A DNA stretch of 64,000 nt from an uncultured Enterobacteriaceae bacterium (GTDB taxonomy: Bacteria > Pseudomonadota > Gammaproteobacteria > Enterobacterales > Enterobacteriaceae). The stretch is taken from positions 1 through 64,000 of the forward strand of contig CAKZHC010000009.1 of assembly GCA_936920625.1 (NCBI GenBank). The letters run 5' to 3'. Under the pieces are notes generated by a model that saw nothing but the letters and a program-made list of their open reading frames with translations, had not been told where the DNA came from and searched no databases. The stretch's first letter is position 1; the number at the start of each line of letters is the position of its first letter. The position numbers were made by a program, and so were the translations under genes. Below, piece after piece: positions 1 through 9,501 of the stretch.

Positions 1-113
1 CGAGGGGCGTATATTACGCTTTCCCCCGGCGCAGTCAATCCATTTTTTTACTTTCCCTCCCACTCATTTTCATTACGCGCAATAAATAGTCATTGGGGAT
101 TTGCATGAGATGA

Positions 114-1043
114 TTATTTCTGCTGCCGCAGAAATTTGGCAATTTCATTGCGCCATGGTATCGACGGTTGTCCACCCTGGCGTGTGACAGAAATAGCCGC
201 TGCGGCCTGGCCGAAATCCACAGCCTGTTCCAGCGATTGCCCCTCAAGTAGTGCGGTTACTAGTGCACCGTTAAAGGTATCCCCAGCCGCAACAGTGTCA
301 ACTGCATCAACCCGGAAACCGGAAATCCACCGCCCAAAACCCTGCTGACTTAGCCAGACACCTCGATGGCCCATCGTGATCAATACATCTGCAATTCCTT
401 TCTGATGAAATATCGAAGCCGCCCTGGCTACGCTCTTATCATCACTAATGGTGATACCGGTCAGTATCTGTGCTTCCGTTTCGTTAGGGGTGATAATATC
501 GACCAGTGCCAGCAACTCATCAGTCAATTTAGTTGCTGGCGCTGGATTGAAAATTACCCGAGTGTGGTGATGCTTAGCGATCTCTGCTGCCAGCTGAATA
601 CTTTCAATCGGTGACTCCAGTTGCATTAGCAGAGCATCCGCCTGTTCAATGGCAAGTTGGTGGTTAAGCACACGTGCAGGCGTTAAGGCCGCATTAGCGC
701 CTGCATGGATGGCGATAGTATTTTCACCAGCAGCATTGAGATAAATAAGTGCAACACCGGTGGATTCTTGTGATACCCGGTCAATCGCGGATGTATTAAT
801 TCCATCCTGAACAAATTGTCTGCACATTTGCTCTCCTGCGGCATCATCGCCTGTACAGGCGATAAAAATAGTATCAGCACTCGCACGGGCAGCAGCAACA
901 GCCTGATTTGCTCCTTTTCCTCCCGGAGAGATTTGATACTGCCGGCCGATTACCGTTTCTCCGGGGCTGGGAAATCGAGTCATAGTGAGGATATGGTCAG
1001 CATTGATGCTACCCAGGACAACCAGTTTTCCACGTGTTGCCAT
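114..1043 (-). CDS. rbsK: Ribokinase RbsK
   Basis: This 309-residue protein has the length of E. coli RbsK and matches it along its whole length from memory. It phosphorylates D-ribose to ribose 5-phosphate with ATP in the cytoplasm. It belongs to the PfkB carbohydrate kinase family: the N-terminal family signature with GGKGANQA lies near residues 41-48, and the C-terminal signature AVDTVAAGDTFNGA, holding the catalytic Asp of the GAGD-type anion hole, lies near residues 247-260. The transporter genes rbsDACB normally found beside it are not on its upstream side, where ibpA follows. Its downstream neighbour lies outside the window, so the rest of an rbs operon cannot be judged. Identification is secure; whether it works with a dedicated ribose transporter here is unknown. 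Confidence 0.95.
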   Translation of the reverse strand: MATRGKLVVLGSINADHILTMTRFPSPGETVIGRQYQISPGGKGANQAVAAARASADTIFIACTGDDAAGEQMCRQFVQDGINTSAIDRVSQESTGVALIYLNAAGENTIAIHAGANAALTPARVLNHQLAIEQADALLMQLESPIESIQLAAEIAKHHHTRVIFNPAPATKLTDELLALVDIITPNETEAQILTGITISDDKSVARAASIFHQKGIADVLITMGHRGVWLSQQGFGRWISGFRVDAVDTVAAGDTFNGALVTALLEGQSLEQAVDFGQAAAAISVTRQGGQPSIPWRNEIAKFLRQQK

Positions 1044-1276
1044 CTTCAGCTACTCTAACTTGAAGGTCATAACAGGCATATTAACGCTGACTTGCAGAAA
1101 ACGACACTGTATTAGCTTCAGCGCAATTATCGCCTGTCGGTGGCATCGGGCTGATATACTTTGGCAGATGTTGTAATGAATGAGCAGATACAAAACCGTT
1201 CCATCGAGACACAGTAGTGTTCGACAGAATTATTATGCGTTGCATCTGCTATTCTGCGCGAACTTAGCCCTGACGA

Positions 1277-1696
1277 TTATTTCAGGATTTCAATCCGGCG
1301 GGGTTTCATTGCTTCAGGCACAATTCGCTCAAGATCGATATAAAGCAGTCCTAAATCGAGGCGGGCATCCCGCACTTGGACATGTTCAGCTAACTGAAAT
1401 TTACGCTCAAAATTGCGCTCCGCAATACCCTGATACAGGTAAGTCCGCTCTGGCTGCTCTTCAGAGTGCGAACCACGTACAGTTAGCATATTATCGTGAG
1501 CAGTGATATCCAGTTCATTCTGGGCGAAGCCTGCTACGGCAATCGTGATTTGGTATTTGTTCTCTTCAAGCCGTTCAACATTGTAGGGAGGATAGCCACC
1601 ATTGCTTTGGCTTTGATTGGACTCCAGCAGATTGATCAGACGATCAAAACCAATAGAAGAACGATAAAGTGATGCTGGGTCGAAATTACTACGCAT
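1277..1696 (-). CDS. ibpA: Small heat shock protein IbpA
   Basis: This 139-residue alpha-crystallin-type chaperone binds aggregating proteins and hands them to DnaK/ClpB. It matches E. coli IbpA (137 residues) almost throughout: the N-terminal LYRSSIGFDRL segment, NQSQSNGGYPPYNVE, and the core ERTYLYQGIAERNFERKFQL followed by GLLYIDLER. The start was set at the ATG at 1696 because an AGGAG ribosome site sits seven bases upstream and the protein then begins like IbpA. A longer open frame reaches 1798 but runs through the regulatory leader. The C-terminal tail differs slightly from E. coli. ibpB is not adjacent on either side. Expression is probably controlled by heat through the leader hairpin and a sigma-32 promoter, both listed separately. 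Confidence 0.95.
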   Translation of the reverse strand: MRSNFDPASLYRSSIGFDRLINLLESNQSQSNGGYPPYNVERLEENKYQITIAVAGFAQNELDITAHDNMLTVRGSHSEEQPERTYLYQGIAERNFERKFQLAEHVQVRDARLDLGLLYIDLERIVPEAMKPRRIEILK

Positions 1697-1800
1697 TTTA
1701 TGCTCCTGATAATCAGCAAGTTTTACGAAATCACCCTCCGATATGGACAGGTGAGAGGCCACAGGAGGTTGCCCTTCCGGCGCAACACGGCGCAACACGT
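1697..1800 (-). promoter_or_regulatory. ROSE-type RNA thermometer in the ibpA leader
   Basis: On the minus strand the sequence just before the ibpA start reads TTGCTGAT-T-ATCAGGAG (plus-strand 1702-1718). The two arms pair through the Shine-Dalgarno site, with a G opposite G inside the helix. The UUGCU segment against AGGAG with a central G-G pair is the diagnostic core of ROSE (repression of heat shock gene expression) elements, which keep small heat shock mRNAs closed at low temperature. The 5' limit of the whole element is only an estimate. Confidence 0.7.
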
Positions 1801-1815
1801 TGTGCCCTGATTATG

Positions 1816-1843
1816 ATGTAGTGGCGCCAGCATTTTTTTCAAG
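1816..1843 (-). promoter_or_regulatory. Possible sigma-32 promoter for ibpA
   Basis: The minus strand carries CTTGAAA at 1843-1837, matching the sigma-32 -35 consensus. About 12 bases on, CCACTACAT (1824-1816) partly matches the CCCCAT-type -10. It lies roughly 120 bases before the ibpA start, leaving room for a ROSE leader. The -35 match is good and the -10 match is weak. Confidence 0.45.
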
Positions 1844-2016
1844 GTTGAGTGGCCATCTTTTTGTTTGACGCCATAGAGGCTTTGACTATCAGACTTTGAT
1901 ACACGGTTATCTGAGACCACCGCTGTATCAAAGCGATCTTATTTGACTGAATTGACCCTGACGCAGCCAGTTACAAAAGCGGTTCAGGGCTTACATGGAC
2001 ACGGTCAGGAGCTGGA

Positions 2017-4425
2017 TTAGATATCAATATTAGCCGCTTTCAGCGCATTCTCTTCGATAAAAGCACGCCGTGGCTCCACTGCATCACCCATCAGCGTGGT
2101 AAATAGCTGATCAGCCGCTATGGCATCTCTTACCGTTACCCTCATCATACGGCGGCTATCCGGGTCCATAGTTGTTTCCCACAGTTGATCCGGATTCATC
2201 TCACCGAGTCCTTTATAACGCTGAACCGAAAGACCACGGCGCGACTCTTTTACCAGCCATTCAAGAGCCTGTTCAAAACTACTGACAGGGTAGCGACGCT
2301 CGCCGCGTTCGATGAAAGCATCCTGTTCAATAAGGCCGCGGAGCTTTTCACCCAGCCCGCATATTTTGCGATATTCAGGTCCGGCAATGAATTCGTTATC
2401 TAGCAAATAATCCGTATCAACACCATGCGTTCGCACTCTTACTACCGGCTCAAACAGATGAAGTTCACGGTTTTCGTTTATTACCACACTGTACTGGCTG
2501 CCATGCTGCTCACCCTGATTAAGATTATCCACAAGCGCTGCAAGCCAGCGGTTAACTGACTCAATATCTGTTATGTCGTGCAGGGAGGGATGGTAAACCA
2601 ATGCCTGCAACAGGGCCATGGGATAACGACGCTCCATACGTTTAATCATCTTCTGCGTGCTGTTGTATTCCACGGCCAGAGTTTCCAGTTGTCGGGCTGC
2701 CAGCGCGGGCGCATTAGCGTTGATATGCAGCATGGCACCATCCAGCGCGATAGCCAGTTGATAATGATCCATCGCTTCATCATCTTTAATATATTGCTCC
2801 TGTTTCCCTTTCTTCACTTTATACAGAGGTGGCTGAGCAATATAAACATGGCCACGCTCGATGATTTCCGGCATCTGGCGATAAAAGAAAGTAAGAAGAA
2901 GTGTACGAATGTGGGAGCCATCAACATCTGCATCAGTCATAATAATAATGCTGTGATAACGGAGTTTGTCCGGATTGTATTCATCACGCCCAATACCACA
3001 GCCTAATGCCGTGATAAGGGTTGCCACTTCCTGCGAAGAGAGCATTTTGTCAAAACGCGCTTTTTCGACGTTGAGGATTTTGCCTTTTAACGGCAAAATT
3101 GCCTGATTTTTGCGGTTACGGCCCTGTTTGGCAGAACCGCCTGCTGAGTCACCCTCTACCAGATATAGTTCGGAAAGTGCTGGGTCACGCTCCTGGCAGT
3201 CAGCTAGTTTGCCCGGTAATCCAGCCAGATCAAGCGCTCCTTTACGCCGGGTCATTTCACGGGCGCGACGGGCCGCTTCACGGGCCCGCGCAGCATCTAT
3301 GATTTTTCCGACGACAATTTTGGCATCGACCGGATTCTCCAGCAGATATTCGGCCAGCAGCTCGTTCATCAGCGACTCAACAGCGGATTTTACCTCTGAA
3401 GAAACAAGTTTATCTTTAGTCTGTGAGGAAAATTTTGGATCAGGCACTTTCACCGACACAACCGCCACTAATCCCTCACGAGCATCATCACCCGTTGCAC
3501 TAATTTTAGCTTTCTTACTAAAACCCTCTTTATCCATATAGCCATTTAACGTTCGGGTCATGGCCGCACGGAAACCGGCCAGGTGAGTGCCGCCATCCCG
3601 CTGCGGAATATTGTTGGTAAAACAGTAGATGTTCTCCTGAAAGCCGTCATTCCACTGCAACCCGATTTCAACCCCAATTTGATCTTTTTCGCTACTGAAG
3701 TAGAACACATTGGGATGGATCGGGTTTTTATGTCTGTTAAGGTATTCAACAAACGCTTTAATTCCGCCGTCATAACGGTAATGATCATTTTTCTCATCAC
3801 GCTTATCATGCAGATGGATAGAAACGCCGGAATTGAGGAAAGAGAGCTCACGCAAACGTTTCGCCAGGATGTCATACTCAAATTGCGTCACATTGGTGAA
3901 AGTTTCGAGGCTGGGCCAGAAGCGTACCTGGGTTCCTGTGGAATCCGTTTCTCCAGTAACAGCTAACGGAGCCTGCGGCACGCCATGATGGTAAATTTGC
4001 TGATGCACCTGTCCGCTACGACGAATCGTCAGCTCCAGTTTTTCCGACAATGCGTTAACAACAGAAACACCGACGCCGTGAAGGCCGCCAGATACCTTAT
4101 AGGAGTTATCATCAAACTTGCCGCCAGCATGCAGCACCGTCATGATCACTTCTGCCGCTGATACTCCCTCTTCCGGGTGAATACCCGTTGGAATACCCCG
4201 TCCATCGTCCTGCACAGATAACGAATTGTCTGTATGGATAGTGACCAGAATTTCTTTACAATGGCCAGCAAGCGCTTCGTCAATGGCATTATCCACGACC
4301 TCGAATACCATATGATGCAAACCCGTGCCATCATCTGTATCGCCGATATACATGCCGGGGCGTTTACGTACTGCATCCAGCCCTTTTAATACCTTGATAC
4401 TTGAGGAGTCATAAGAATTTGGCAT
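2017..4425 (-). CDS. gyrB: DNA gyrase subunit B
   Basis: This 802-residue subunit of gyrase binds and hydrolyses ATP to drive negative supercoiling with GyrA. The GHKL ATPase domain is at the N-terminus (VVDNAIDEALAG near 40-52, DDGRGIP near 73-79, GGLHGVGVSVVNA near 114-126). The Toprim metal site follows with EGDSAGG near 423 and DADVDGSH near 498. The C-terminal segment includes the QRYKGLGEMNPDQLWETTM signature near 740-760. Length equals the enterobacterial family (804 in E. coli). A TTG lies one codon earlier at 4428, but the ATG at 4425 gives the usual N-terminus. It is the last gene of the dnaA-dnaN-recF-gyrB array, about 30 bases after recF. Confidence 0.98.
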   Translation of the reverse strand: MPNSYDSSSIKVLKGLDAVRKRPGMYIGDTDDGTGLHHMVFEVVDNAIDEALAGHCKEILVTIHTDNSLSVQDDGRGIPTGIHPEEGVSAAEVIMTVLHAGGKFDDNSYKVSGGLHGVGVSVVNALSEKLELTIRRSGQVHQQIYHHGVPQAPLAVTGETDSTGTQVRFWPSLETFTNVTQFEYDILAKRLRELSFLNSGVSIHLHDKRDEKNDHYRYDGGIKAFVEYLNRHKNPIHPNVFYFSSEKDQIGVEIGLQWNDGFQENIYCFTNNIPQRDGGTHLAGFRAAMTRTLNGYMDKEGFSKKAKISATGDDAREGLVAVVSVKVPDPKFSSQTKDKLVSSEVKSAVESLMNELLAEYLLENPVDAKIVVGKIIDAARAREAARRAREMTRRKGALDLAGLPGKLADCQERDPALSELYLVEGDSAGGSAKQGRNRKNQAILPLKGKILNVEKARFDKMLSSQEVATLITALGCGIGRDEYNPDKLRYHSIIIMTDADVDGSHIRTLLLTFFYRQMPEIIERGHVYIAQPPLYKVKKGKQEQYIKDDEAMDHYQLAIALDGAMLHINANAPALAARQLETLAVEYNSTQKMIKRMERRYPMALLQALVYHPSLHDITDIESVNRWLAALVDNLNQGEQHGSQYSVVINENRELHLFEPVVRVRTHGVDTDYLLDNEFIAGPEYRKICGLGEKLRGLIEQDAFIERGERRYPVSSFEQALEWLVKESRRGLSVQRYKGLGEMNPDQLWETTMDPDSRRMMRVTVRDAIAADQLFTTLMGDAVEPRRAFIEENALKAANIDI

Positions 4426-4457
4426 CAATGTTTCTCGCTCATTTAATTTTCTTCGGG

Positions 4458-5531
4458 TTAAACCACTATTTTACCTTGTTCTATCCTGAACATCCTGCCC
4501 TTTTCATCATACATATCGCCGAGGTGCTCCGCACTAATAGCACTAACAAAAACCTGGGCCTGAGTTGCTTTTAACCGGGTAGCTAATAGCTGGCGATGGT
4601 TCTCATCCAGCTCAGAGGCGAAATCATCGATTAAATAGAGACAGCGCTGCCCACTTTGACGGGTAAGAAATTCTCCCTGAGCGAGGCGCAACGCACACAT
4701 CAACAATTTCAGCTGTCCACGTGATAACAGATCTTCTACCGGCATGCTTTTCGCCCGGATACGAAAATCCGCTTTGTGCGGGCCACTTGTGGTATACGCC
4801 AAAGCACGATCGCGCTCAAATTGACGAGCCAGCAACTCACCGTAATCACTCTCTTTATCCCAGCCGCACTGAAAAGAGAAAGAGAACTCAAATTCTGGTA
4901 AAAACTGACTACAGGTATCAGTGATATTTTCTGAGATGACCTGGCTATACTCCGACCGCCAGCAGCTTATCTGTTTTGCTAACGGTACCAACTCCTGATC
5001 CCAGGGGCGAAGTTGCTGGTAACGTGTCACCTGACGCAAAGCTGCATTACGCTGTTTCAGCAGACGCCGTAAATCACTCCAGGCAGTATAAAAACCAGCA
5101 TGATTGTGAAAACATCCCCAGTCTATCCAGGCCCGGCGATACCTCGGACCGCCATTTAACAAAGTAAAACCTTCCGGCGTAATAAGTTGTATCGGTAATA
5201 TCTGTGCCAGTTCAGCCATCCTGCAACCATCACTGCCATCAATGCGCACATTGCCCTCGCCGAAGCGATTTCTGGTCAGGCCAACAGAAATTTCATGCCC
5301 CAGACCCTGGACACGTCCATGCAGGATGAAGTGTGGCTCCCCATGACGGATGATCCTGCCTGCCTGCAAACTACGGAACGAACGGCCATGCCCCAGAGTA
5401 TAAATAGCTTCCAGTATACTCGTTTTACCGCTGCCATTAGCACCTATCAAAAAATTAAATCCGGGAGCCGGCATTAAATCTGCATTGGTAATATTTCGGA
5501 ATTCTTTAATTAGCAGGCGGGTTAAAGCCAT
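4458..5531 (-). CDS. recF: DNA replication and repair protein RecF
   Basis: This 357-residue SMC-like ATPase loads RecA at gapped DNA with RecO and RecR. The Walker A motif GANGSGKTS is near residues 30-38, the ABC-type signature SRGQLKLLMCALRLAQ near 264-279, and Walker B YLIDDFASELD near 296-306. Length equals E. coli RecF (357). It sits between dnaN and gyrB, in the order known from enterobacteria. A gap of about 120 bases separates it from dnaN, which is longer than the near-contact usual in E. coli. Confidence 0.97.
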   Translation of the reverse strand: MALTRLLIKEFRNITNADLMPAPGFNFLIGANGSGKTSILEAIYTLGHGRSFRSLQAGRIIRHGEPHFILHGRVQGLGHEISVGLTRNRFGEGNVRIDGSDGCRMAELAQILPIQLITPEGFTLLNGGPRYRRAWIDWGCFHNHAGFYTAWSDLRRLLKQRNAALRQVTRYQQLRPWDQELVPLAKQISCWRSEYSQVISENITDTCSQFLPEFEFSFSFQCGWDKESDYGELLARQFERDRALAYTTSGPHKADFRIRAKSMPVEDLLSRGQLKLLMCALRLAQGEFLTRQSGQRCLYLIDDFASELDENHRQLLATRLKATQAQVFVSAISAEHLGDMYDEKGRMFRIEQGKIVV

Positions 5532-5651
5532 ATAAAGCGGAAATCTCAGGAAAGTTAATAGTAATATCCAGGCCGTTCAACAGGTAATTTTCCTTAATTC
5601 AATACATTAATCGAATCAGACCTCACACGGCCCCAACAATGATAACCCGCA

Positions 5652-6755
5652 CTATAAGCGCATTGGCATGACGACATAACACGCGTGCTGACTCGTGGCA
5701 TCTTCGATCTGCACGCTGGATAGCGAATCGATCATCAGCATTCGCACCTCTTCGCACTTAAGCGCGTTTAACACATCCAGCACGTAACTGACATTAAAAC
5801 CAATCTCCAGCGCGGCACCGTCATATTGCACATCCAGCATCTCTTCAGCTTCCTCCTGTTCGGGGTTATTAGCAGTGATTTTGAGATGATTTTCACTTAT
5901 ATGCAGCCGGACGCCACGAAATTTTTCGTTAGACAGAATGGCGGCGCGGGAGAAAGCATGTTTAAGGGAATCACACCCCGTCTGCAATATTTTATCGGGA
6001 CTTTTTGGCAATACCCTTTGATAATTTGGGAAACGCCCGTCAACCAGCTTGGAGGTGAAGATGAAATCAGCCACATGAGCACGAATATTATTGCTGCCAA
6101 TCTGAATTTTGAGCAGCGCATCGCCTCCATCCAGCAGGCGCAACAGTTCAATCACACCCTTACGTGGCACAATAACTGAATGTTTAGGCAAGGATTGCCC
6201 AACGGGCAGAGCACAGACCGCCAGGCGGTGGCCATCTGTTGCCACAGTGCGCAGTAAGTTATCTTCAGTTTCGAACAACATGCCGTTGAGATAGTAACGT
6301 ACATCCTGATGCGCCATGGAAAACTGGGTTGCGTCAATAAGACGTTTCAACGTTGCTTGAGGAAGCGTGAATTCAACCTCGCTCTGCCAGTCACCCAGGT
6401 TCGGAAAGTCATTAGCTGGCAATGTGGAAAGTGAGAAGCGGCTGCGCCCGGAACGCACCAGCATACGCCCATCCTCCAGAATCACGCTTATCTCCGCTCC
6501 TTCCGGCAGTCCACGGCAAATGTCGAGGAATTTACGGGCCGGCACAGTGATTTCTCCAGGCTCAGAGTCCTGATTCAACGCTATGCATGCAACCATTTCC
6601 ATTTCAAGATCAGTTGCCGTTAGCCAGAGCGAATTCTCATTATCAACCTGCAACAGCAAATTGCCCAGAATAGGTAGTGTCGGCCGGCCGCCTAATGGGC
6701 TACAGACCTGCTGAAGGGGTTTCAGTAAATGCTCACGTTCTACAATAAATTTCAT
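5652..6755 (-). CDS. dnaN: DNA polymerase III sliding clamp (beta subunit)
   Basis: This 367-residue beta clamp forms the ring that tethers polymerase III to DNA. It aligns with E. coli DnaN (366 residues) from MKFIVEREHLLKPLQQV to the last residues MPMRL, and so includes the three repeated clamp domains and the C-terminal cleft that binds client proteins. It starts four bases after the dnaA stop codon, so the two are transcribed together. The stop codon is TAG, useful here because TAG also appears inside two other genes of the window. Confidence 0.98.
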   Translation of the reverse strand: MKFIVEREHLLKPLQQVCSPLGGRPTLPILGNLLLQVDNENSLWLTATDLEMEMVACIALNQDSEPGEITVPARKFLDICRGLPEGAEISVILEDGRMLVRSGRSRFSLSTLPANDFPNLGDWQSEVEFTLPQATLKRLIDATQFSMAHQDVRYYLNGMLFETEDNLLRTVATDGHRLAVCALPVGQSLPKHSVIVPRKGVIELLRLLDGGDALLKIQIGSNNIRAHVADFIFTSKLVDGRFPNYQRVLPKSPDKILQTGCDSLKHAFSRAAILSNEKFRGVRLHISENHLKITANNPEQEEAEEMLDVQYDGAALEIGFNVSYVLDVLNALKCEEVRMLMIDSLSSVQIEDATSQHACYVVMPMRL

Positions 6756-6759
6756 AGCA

Positions 6760-8142
6760 TCAGGAAGATAATGTTCTGATCAGATTGGAAAAATCTTCTT
6801 TAATATCGTGACTCTCTTCACGGAGCTGCTCAATTTTACGACAGGCATGCAGCACCGTGGTATGGTCACGACCCCCAAATGCATCACCAATTTCCGGTAA
6901 ACTGTGGTTGGTCAGCTCTTTCGCCAGCGCCATCGCCATCTGTCGGGGACGCGCTACCGAACGTGAACGGCGTTTGGATAGCAAATCTGCCACCTTAATC
7001 TTGTAGTACTCTGCCACCGTCTTCTGGATATTGTCGATAGTAACCAGCTTTTCCTGCAATGCGAGCAGATCTCTCAACGCCTCGCGTACAAAGTCGATGG
7101 TGATGGCACGTCCGGTAAAGTTAGCATTGGCTATCACCCGGTTTAACGCCCCTTCCAGTTCACGTACATTGGAACGCAGTCGTTTAGCGATGAAAAAGGC
7201 CACTTCTCCCGGCAGGCGGATATGGTTTTCATCCGCTTTTTTCATCAGGATCGCCACACGGGTTTCAAGTTCCGGTGGTTCTATCGCCACAGTTAACCCC
7301 CAGCCAAAACGGGATTTAAGGCGATCCTCAACACCATTGATCTCTTTAGGATAACGATCTGAAGTCAGAATTATCTGCTGATTTCCCTCCAGCAGCGCAT
7401 TAAAGGTATGAAAAAATTCCTCCTGAGATCGCTCTTTATTAGCAAAAAACTGTATATCATCAATTAGTAACGCATCAACTGAACGATAATAACGTTTGAA
7501 TTCTTCGATTGCATTGTTTTGCAGCGCCTTAACCATATCCTGCACAAAGCGCTCGGAATGCATATAGACCACGATGGCATCGGATTTATGCGCCATAATG
7601 CCATTACCCACCGCATGAAGCAGATGGGTTTTACCCAGACCTGTTCCACCGTAAAGAAACAGGGGGTTGTAGGCACCACCCGGATTGTCCGCAACCTGAC
7701 GCGCTGCTGCCCGCGCCAGCTGGTTCGATTTACCTTCGACAAAATTATCAAAATTGTGCTTTGTGTTAACGTTAGAACGATAAGAAAGCACAGCGGGCGC
7801 CGGAAGGTTATCCCAGCTGGGGCGCACCGCCTGACGAGCAGGCGCACTGGTTGTTGTGGCACTCACTGTCATAGGCTGGCTGGCACTCTGAGTAACCGGT
7901 TTGCTGCCAACTTCAAAACGCAGCAAAGGGGCATTAGCGCCACAAAAGTCGCTTAGTAATATATTAATATTGTTAATGTATTTATCTCTTACCCAGTCGA
8001 GTACGAATCGATTAGGCGCATACAGTGCAAGTGTATCACCCTGTAGCTCTGCCTGTAACGGACGTATCCACATGCTAAATTCCGTGGCAGGTAGCTCATT
8101 CTGCAATCGGGTAAGACACTGTTGCCATAGCGAAAGTGACAC
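6760..8142 (-). CDS. dnaA: Chromosomal replication initiator DnaA
   Basis: This 460-residue AAA+ protein opens oriC. The N-terminal DnaB-interaction domain (SLSLWQQCLTRLQ) is followed by a variable linker near 85-125. Walker A is GGTGLGKTH and Walker B is LLIDDIQFF. The C-terminal DNA-binding helix-turn-helix contains GDAFGGRDHTTVLHAC. The open frame extends to a GTG at 8154, but the GTG at 8142 is chosen because a GGAG site lies six bases before it and the protein then starts SLSLW as in E. coli. From the linker to the end it is nearly identical to the E. coli protein as recalled. It heads the dnaA-dnaN-recF-gyrB array; a perfect DnaA box upstream suggests autoregulation. Confidence 0.98.
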   Translation of the reverse strand: MSLSLWQQCLTRLQNELPATEFSMWIRPLQAELQGDTLALYAPNRFVLDWVRDKYINNINILLSDFCGANAPLLRFEVGSKPVTQSASQPMTVSATTTSAPARQAVRPSWDNLPAPAVLSYRSNVNTKHNFDNFVEGKSNQLARAAARQVADNPGGAYNPLFLYGGTGLGKTHLLHAVGNGIMAHKSDAIVVYMHSERFVQDMVKALQNNAIEEFKRYYRSVDALLIDDIQFFANKERSQEEFFHTFNALLEGNQQIILTSDRYPKEINGVEDRLKSRFGWGLTVAIEPPELETRVAILMKKADENHIRLPGEVAFFIAKRLRSNVRELEGALNRVIANANFTGRAITIDFVREALRDLLALQEKLVTIDNIQKTVAEYYKIKVADLLSKRRSRSVARPRQMAMALAKELTNHSLPEIGDAFGGRDHTTVLHACRKIEQLREESHDIKEDFSNLIRTLSS

Positions 8143-8760
8143 GGCGAACTCCACTCGAACAAAATCGATAAGTAAAAAATATAGCTATTTCATCGTTATA
8201 GACACATGCGCATCACAGACATGCTCACCACCATGCCCGGGGATTTCCGGCAGGAGCCCGGTGGTAGGATCCTAAAGCAGAATGGCCGATCATAGCGCAA
8301 ACGACGCCAGAGATCTTCAATTTCAACACAGTTTTAATTCATTTTATCCACAGTGGTTACTACGCCCATGTAAGATAGCGCTCTTCTGAAGATTACACAT
8401 TCAGCATCTTCTGTATTGGATGTAATTCGAGATCGCCTGTTGCCACACTAAATTCATAGCTTCATCACACATTCTGTTAAGAGCAGTTATGGTAAATGGT
8501 TGCTGGCAGCTCTGCATGTTTACAATTTATCGGTCCGTGATTGAAATTATTCAGAATCTATGCAGTAGTAACTGCCTGAATCAGAATATTTAAGTACCTG
8601 CCACAAAATTTCAGGTAAAGTCAATTGACTCCGCGCCGGGCAATTATTACAATCCTGCCTCTTTAAATTTCGTGACACTAAGGCGTAATGGCGTTAATTA
8701 TATTAACCAGCTAGCACGCAATGGTAGTAAACCATCTGTAAAGTTTAGGTAGAAATCGCC
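8143..8760. promoter_or_regulatory. Divergent dnaA / rpmH control region with DnaA box and rpmH promoter
   Basis: No gene is seen in these 618 bases. A perfect DnaA box TTATCCACA is at 8344-8352, consistent with DnaA autoregulation as in E. coli. On the plus strand TTGACT (8625-8630) and TACAAT (8648-8653), with exactly 17 bases between them, make a strong sigma-70 promoter reading toward rpmH, about 100 bases before its start. Confidence 0.75.
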
Positions 8761-8904
8761 ATGAAACGCACTTATCAACCGTCCGTACTGAAACGCAACC
8801 GTTCTCACGGCTTTCGCTCCCGTATGGCAACTAAGAATGGGCGTCAGGTATTGGCACGTCGTCGTGCTAAAGGCCGTGCTCGTTTAACTGTATCCAGTAA
8901 ATAA
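8761..8904 (+). CDS. rpmH: 50S ribosomal protein L34
   Basis: This 47-residue, very basic protein of the large ribosomal subunit starts MKRTYQPSVLKRNRSHGF and is rich in Arg and Lys throughout, as L34 always is. E. coli L34 has 46 residues; here one extra Ser sits before the final Lys (TVSSK). It is the first gene of the conserved rpmH-rnpA-yidD-yidC cluster, and its stop is 13 bases before the rnpA start. Confidence 0.97.
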   Translation: MKRTYQPSVLKRNRSHGFRSRMATKNGRQVLARRRAKGRARLTVSSK

Positions 8905-8917
8905 AATCAATTGCTGA

Positions 8918-9277
8918 GTGATCAGGCTCAAATTTCCCAGGGAGTTACGGTTGTTAACTCCTGCTCATTTCACTTACGTGTTTCAGCAGCCGCAACGAGC
9001 TGGCACGCCGCAACTGACTATCCTTAGCCGTTTTAACTCGCTGGGGCATCCTCGTATTGGCCTTACTGTTGCGAAAAAAAACATTAAGCGTGCCCATGAG
9101 CGTAACCGGCTCAAACGCCTGGCTCGGGAAAGTTTTCGGCTGCGTCAGCATGAACTTCCTGCCATGGATTTTGTGGTAGTAGCGAAGAAAGGCGTAGCTG
9201 ACCTTAACAACCAGGCACTATGTGAAATCCTGGAGAAACTATGGCGTCGTCATTGTCGTCTGGCATGCGACTCCTGA
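8918..9277 (+). CDS. rnpA: Ribonuclease P protein component
   Basis: This 119-residue basic protein assists the RNase P RNA in trimming the 5' ends of tRNA precursors. The RNR signature (KRAHERNRLKRLARESFR, near residues 53-70) that contacts the catalytic RNA is intact. The start is GTG, as in E. coli, and the length is the same (119). Its 3' end overlaps the start of yidD by 37 bases, also as in E. coli, which suggests coupled translation. Confidence 0.97.
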   Translation: MIRLKFPRELRLLTPAHFTYVFQQPQRAGTPQLTILSRFNSLGHPRIGLTVAKKNIKRAHERNRLKRLARESFRLRQHELPAMDFVVVAKKGVADLNNQALCEILEKLWRRHCRLACDS

Positions 9278-9489
9278 TTGGTCTGATTCACGTCTGGCAG
9301 CGTGTTATCAGCCCTTTTTTAGGGCCACACTGTCGTTTCTATCCCAGCTGCTCCCATTACGGTGTTGAGGCGCTGCGTCGGTTTGGTGTAGTAAAAGGCT
9401 GTTGGTTGACAACGAAACGCATATTAAAATGCCATCCTTTACACCCGGGTGGTGACGATCCTGTACCGCCGAAACTCGACGATAAGTAG
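9241..9489 (+). CDS. yidD: Membrane protein insertion efficiency factor YidD
   Basis: This 82-residue protein carries the family core, including SPFLGPHCRFYPSCSHYGVEALRRFG and LKCHPLHPGGDDPVP, with the conserved cysteines. An N-terminal amphipathic segment near residues 8-25 probably attaches it to the inner face of the cytoplasmic membrane. It assists YidC-dependent insertion, and yidC follows 12 bases later. E. coli YidD has 85 residues. The stop codon is TAG. Confidence 0.95.
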   Translation: MASSLSSGMRLLIGLIHVWQRVISPFLGPHCRFYPSCSHYGVEALRRFGVVKGCWLTTKRILKCHPLHPGGDDPVPPKLDDK

Positions 9490-9501
9490 AGAACATTAAC
9501 G

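Noticed and set aside
7464..7862. 132-codon minus-strand frame inside dnaA and similar long frames inside gyrB, dnaN and selB
   Set aside because: These are shadows of strongly conserved genes read in another frame.
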